Shown here piece by piece: positions 59,563 to 64,000 of a stretch of DNA of 64,000 nucleotides. The translations under genes and the position numbers were made by a program. A model generated the notes under the pieces. That model was not told where the DNA came from, did not search any database, and saw only the letters and a list, made by a program, of their open reading frames with translations. The number at the start of each line of letters is the position of its first letter. Positions within the stretch are counted from its first letter, which is position 1. The stretch is taken from NCBI RefSeq assembly GCF_003589595.1, contig NW_020654810.1, positions 11,174,418 through 11,238,417 on the forward strand, in the 5' to 3' direction. The DNA is from Hyposmocoma kahamanoa (lineage: Eukaryota > Arthropoda > Insecta > Lepidoptera > Cosmopterigidae).

Positions 59563-60840
59563 CACATTCATAGCGTTAAAAAAATTTTAAGTAGGTTAAG
59601 ATACAAAGCTAATTTAAAAATAATAACATAATTTCAATACTTCACTAACGAACTGTATGGATAATAAGTCCGAAATAAAATGTTTATTATATTATTGTTA
59701 TTATTATTATTATTAAACGGACACTATTAAGACCAAGTTTTTATAGTCATCTTCGTCCCCGGATGGAACTTGACAAGAAAATTTATTATATCTTTACACA
59801 TCCTATCTGCGAATTTATGCATGAGACAAAAATAAGTTCTTTATCAGGCGTTGTAAGTTTCTCGAATACGAAATGCTTACGTTACACAAAGCATCTACAT
59901 TATGTAGGTAGATGAACGGTTCCTCTATTCGATTGCTTTGTTGTGGCAGCAAATTCCGATGTGCGGACAGTTGGAACCCGATGTTATTTGTTTCCGCACA
60001 AATGAAATGCGAAATAGTCCGTCGTTGAAACAGTTGTCAGCACACGAATACTTATGGAGGTGGCGAAAAAGTATCTACAATTTATTGCCATCTTTCGGTT
60101 ATTTTAGAATTCACCTTTCATACACCGTCTTCATTTGTAAAACCTCTAAGTGTCGTTTGATGGTCTCTTCGTTATCCAAGTCGTGTACATTCAAAGAATT
60201 TTGAAGACCGAAACAAGAGAAAATCTGAAAAGGCTATAGTAGCGCAAATGCGGTGAATGAGGTAACACATTCCAACCTAACTGCAATAGTTTTTGACGGC
60301 TTTGAAATGTTGTGGTTCGGTAATATTATGATGAAATACGACACCTTTTGTTCTGAACATTTTACACGAATAATAAATTTAAAACTTTCCTATCTATTCT
60401 TAAAATGCGCGCTAAAATATTATGAAAATATAAATGTAATGTAATAATAAACGACCAGAGACAACATAACATTTAAAAAAGTGGCAATTGTCTTGTGACA
60501 AAAACCGCACGAACTTTTTGACCAACCCATTAGAACACTATAACGCAGAAATTTAATTCTGCAATGCTCACGAAATTGTATTGTTCTCGATATTTCACAT
60601 AATGTTCTTCAAATATACCTAACTGAAATAGAGGCAAATCTTTTTTTTTATTTTGTTGTCTAAAGACTCAAAAATCTCAAAATTGGTCGTGTTCAAACAA
60701 AACACAAAGTAGAACTTACAGTTCATCTATAGTCTTGAATTTGAATAAGAAGTTGTATGTAATATTTTATATATTACATATTTCGATCGATAGTTTACCA
60801 ACTTGAATACACGGCAATTTTATTTGTATGCAAGATATGA
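59563..60840. other. AT-rich non-coding DNA
   Basis: An interrupted (ATT)n run at about 59685-59715. No gene recognised. Confidence 0.4.
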
Positions 60841-60849
60841 TTTTTCCCG

Positions 60850-60893
60850 TTGGTGTGGTAATATTGTATCCTTATACAATATTACCACACCAA
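60850..60893. repeat. Perfect hairpin, 20-bp arms and 4-nt loop
   Basis: TTGGTGTGGTAATATTGTAT (60850-60869), loop CCTT, then the exact inverse (60874-60893). The hairpin is bordered by TTTTTCCCGT on the left, and the same ten bases recur at 60907-60916. Confidence 0.95.
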
Positions 60894-60916
60894 GGGCACC
60901 TAGTATTTTTCCCGTA

Positions 60917-62338
60917 TTGTGATGATTTTTTTCCACCGCTTTTATTTGTCCCGTCTTTTTATATTTGCACAAAATGCTAAAGCAATGCTATTAACGAAAG
61001 TTTTTTTTTATATAATGTCAAGTGATGGGGCGAACAAGAACATTTTTGTGCAAATTGATCTACAAATTGTTTTTCTATTGTGACTATACTGTTCAACTAC
61101 TTTTTAAAAATGTTGATACCACTGTCTGTGTCTATGCCTACAATAAACAAAAACAATTAGGTACTTACATATATCTTAGGCAAATGAGAATATTATTTAA
61201 TCAACTTACAAATATAATCTGCTACCTGTCTACAGCACCATGACAAATTACCCAAAAATGTATGTCTTAATCTCATACACCTACGCCGCCGTGACGTAGT
61301 TACTCAATGCGTACGCCTATTCCAATCAGAGTGGGTGTCATAGAATCACACATAAACAATCAGGAGAGGATGTTGCGGATTAGAACAAGGTCTACAGGAA
61401 TGATAAATGTCTGTCTTAATATCGCCGGTAGGTAACAGAATTGACTGGCGAGACGTGGCACTCCGAACAACAGATAACATCGGATTCCACGAAGCAATCT
61501 ATCTCTCGAAGGACTTGGAATAAAACGGTAATCAGGAATTCCTTGTGACGTTAAAAGCAACGGAAACTTTGGATTATTCTTCGAATAGACAAACTTCGTC
61601 AATTCTAGAAGGAAAAGTATACATGAACAAACTTTTGACACTAAGCGAAATAGTTTATGAATTGACAAAAGTGTCGAATAAAACAAATGACTGTAGGAAA
61701 ATCCGACTTTGTCACGCGTATAAAATCGAACAAGAACTATATAGCGTTAACATGAAAACCGTTTCAAAATAACGCATAGGAAACCCATCGCATCAGACGC
61801 CGTTTGTCGTGCGCGATAATTTGTCACTGACATATAGATAGAGCCATGGGGAACCTGGGGAACATCCCCCCGGCGAGGCATATAAGCGAATGTGGGGTCT
61901 CCAGCTTACGATACTTGGATTGACTGACGCACCACGTTACATTGCTTTAATTACAAAGGGCTCCTAATGGAAAACAAATATTTGAACGTGGTTGTACCCA
62001 TTACTTATCTATGATATAAATGTTTGCTCGATATGAACAAAAAAAGATGCTTTACAAAATTATATTATGACTTTATTATGTCTTCTAAGTTATAACTTCG
62101 CTCAAAGCACTGAAAGTATAACATCAACTACAGTCGGTACCGTCCTATAATGTAACCTTTTAATATTTAAATGGGTTTTATATTTTCATACTACCAAATG
62201 TAAGTAGCTTAGAGAACAATTGATAATAATATATAAATGTGCTAGTGGTAGGGAAGTAGCACTACACCAGTACACAATCGCAGTTTATTTTAACCACGGA
62301 AGAAGAAAAAAATCATCATTTATTATTATTTTATTCTT

Positions 62339-62343
<5 letters not shown>
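60917..62343. other. AT-rich non-coding DNA
   Basis: The open frames at 61022-61243 and 61360-61686 have no motif. Nothing else was recognised. Confidence 0.4.

Positions 62344-62344
<1 letters not shown>

Positions 62345-62397
<53 letters not shown>
62345..62397. repeat. (TA)n microsatellite
   Basis: About 25 TA units with one slip near the end. The Tyr-Ile frame through it is an artefact. Confidence 0.97.
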
Positions 62398-63360
62398 TAG
62401 CCTGTCGTCGTTTTTACGTCAATTGAAATCTCTTTTACCTACCACACCAAAATTAATTATGAAATTTATCTACGATGTGTAATGTTATCATACCAGATAC
62501 CATGGATATTTAGAGGATCGCTAAAAAAAGGTTGTATTGTGATAACAATGTTCATAATATGAACAACTGGCTAGAGAACGTGTTATTTGAAAAACAATGA
62601 TAACAATCGTCTTTAGATTTAGATTTTTTACACGTTTTGGTGTATGTGGCTAGTGGTTCAAGTGAACGGATGCCTCACGCAATCCATAATTAAGTCTCAT
62701 TAACCAGTTCTGAACACGGAGATGGTTTCACGAAGACATAACAACTACAATTTTGGTAAACAAAAATCGAACTCTCCACATCAATTTTGTATGAAATTGC
62801 GTCATTAGATTCCTTCAAGTGCGCTTTACGCTGAAATCACTGCGATCAATTTGCACTCGTATGTGACGGACAAAACATGCTAAATGATTGCTGAGCCATT
62901 TGTCATTTATTATGGATTCATTAAAAATGCTTCTAGAAACGAATGTATTGTTGACACACGAAAAAAAATTATTTTGGAATCAAACTTCACGCTTGTTCAT
63001 TTATTATTTATATTTGAAAGTATGCCACAACACACACCGTACGAAATTATGTTCAACTTTACTAGTAGATTATTATGGGCAAAGTTCCAACAGTATTCTA
63101 AGTCCTATTGCTGGGAGATTTTAACATAGAGTAAATTAAGATCGTAGTTTAATTTATTCTGTTTTTGAATTACATTATACTAACCTTATTCTAAGTTATC
63201 TTGACTAACATACTACGGATTTTTTGGTCCGAAATAAAAGAGTTATTATTATTATTGTATTGTTAGTAGTTGCTAATAGTAGTACCTTTAATTCTGATCA
63301 GTCTAATAAAACTCAGCCCTTAAAATACCTTCAAGTTCACAGTATCTAAATCCGGCTGTA
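62398..63360. other. AT-rich non-coding DNA
   Basis: Two overlapping plus-strand frames (62884-63129) lack motifs. No gene recognised. Confidence 0.4.
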
Positions 63361-63365
63361 AAACA

Positions 63366-63602
63366 TGTTTTTTTTATGATACCAAGTGACAGGACGAACA
63401 AGTCATGCACCTGATGGTAAGCAACACACCTGTCCATAAGAGTTGCTGTGCCACTCGGAGGTTTAAATCGCAAAGACAGTGTCCGTCACCCTAAGACATA
63501 AGTTGACAAGTCCCATATGTGCACAACCGGTACGCAGTAATGCTCACATTACTGCTTGGCGGAAATAGATAAGTAAGATAAGGTGGCAGTACTTCCATGG
63601 AA
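63366..63602 (-). repeat. Family L repeat, nearly complete
   Basis: The plus strand reads 'tatgataccaagtgacagga', 'cacctgatggtaagcaacac', 'gacaagtcccatatgtgcac', 'gcagtaatgctcacattact' and 'gataaggtggcagtacttcc', the inverse of family L. Confidence 0.85.
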
Positions 63603-63764
63603 AATGATTCAGTTCAATCAAGAAAGTAGTAATAGTCTAGATGAGGGAAGACTTGCCTTCTATGTAGGATGTCCTGGGCGCCGTTCCCTCTGGGAAGTCT
63701 GCAACACTGAGACTTTCGAATCATGGTGTACAATGTAGTTTGCTAATTAGGTATAACGTGCATT

Positions 63765-63820
63765 TCTAATTACAGAAAACATCGTCTCCAAACCTGCACA
63801 TCGGAAATGATTCACATCTC
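63765..63820 (+). repeat. SINE family B fragment
   Basis: 'cagaaaacatcgtctccaaa' and 'cctgcacatcgga' match part of the family B body only. Confidence 0.45.
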
Positions 63821-64000
63821 TGTATAAACAAATACCTACTAAATCTGAAAAAACATTTCACGCGTAAAGAGCTTAGTAGGTCATGAAGAAAATGATAGAG
63901 ATATCGGTAATCGATTATCTTAGCTAAGTATCACATATTCGATATCATAATCCTTATTGTTATCTACAAAATTGCACTATATGTACGATAAGCATTGTTA

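Noticed and set aside
60850..60893. Transcription terminator hairpin
   Set aside because: This is animal DNA with no gene ending there, so an intrinsic bacterial-type terminator makes no sense.
61360..61686. 108-codon minus-strand frame as a gene
   Set aside because: No recognisable motif, no codon bias, and not flanked by plausible splice sites. Frames of this length arise by chance in 64 kb.
62220..62426. Frame encoding a Tyr-Ile repeat
   Set aside because: Translation of the (TA)n microsatellite.

Overview
The window is animal nuclear DNA, most probably from a moth or butterfly (Lepidoptera). It is AT-rich and intron-bearing, and packed with short tRNA-derived SINEs, MITE-like inverted-repeat elements, a mariner and a 5'-truncated RTE-type LINE. 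The one host protein that can be read confidently is insect-like. There are no operons, ribosome-binding sites, CRISPR arrays or prokaryotic genes. Two assembly gaps occur (3140-3539 and 21921-21930).

Left part (about 6.5-12.2 kb): a cytochrome b561 family gene on the minus strand. Three common exons (11950-12185, 10620-10822, 9310-9479) encode TM1-TM5 and carry the four expected heme-ligand histidines. They are followed by two homologous 163-nt terminal exons (8317-8479 and 6559-6721). Both fit the same phase-2 junction, both encode a different 53-residue version of the last membrane helix and cytosolic tail, and each has its own stop codon. This looks like a tandem duplication that created alternative last exons, and it is the best biological finding in the window. 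The start codon is not in the 12-kb exon. A CpG-rich island at about 52.4-52.75 kb is a candidate first exon/promoter, which would imply an intron of about 40 kb, but this is speculative.

Middle and right part (12.2-64 kb): no other host gene can be supported. The DNA is intronic or intergenic and holds many repeats. They include at least ten pieces of one lepidopteran repeat ending in an A-rich tail (family L here), three tRNA-derived SINE families (A, B and C here), and a PIF/Harbinger-like MITE with TAA target duplications. A 181-bp GC-rich fold-back element, several near-perfect hairpins, a degenerate tandem array of about 140 bp repeats carrying ATGGCNGCCAT cores, and microsatellites are also present. 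A mariner (53463-54766) is complete from TIR to TIR, with a full DD34D triad but an N-terminal frameshift. An RTE-like LINE fragment (42452-43173) is flanked by a perfect 15-bp target duplication.

Repeat family names are descriptive only; no database comparison was possible.
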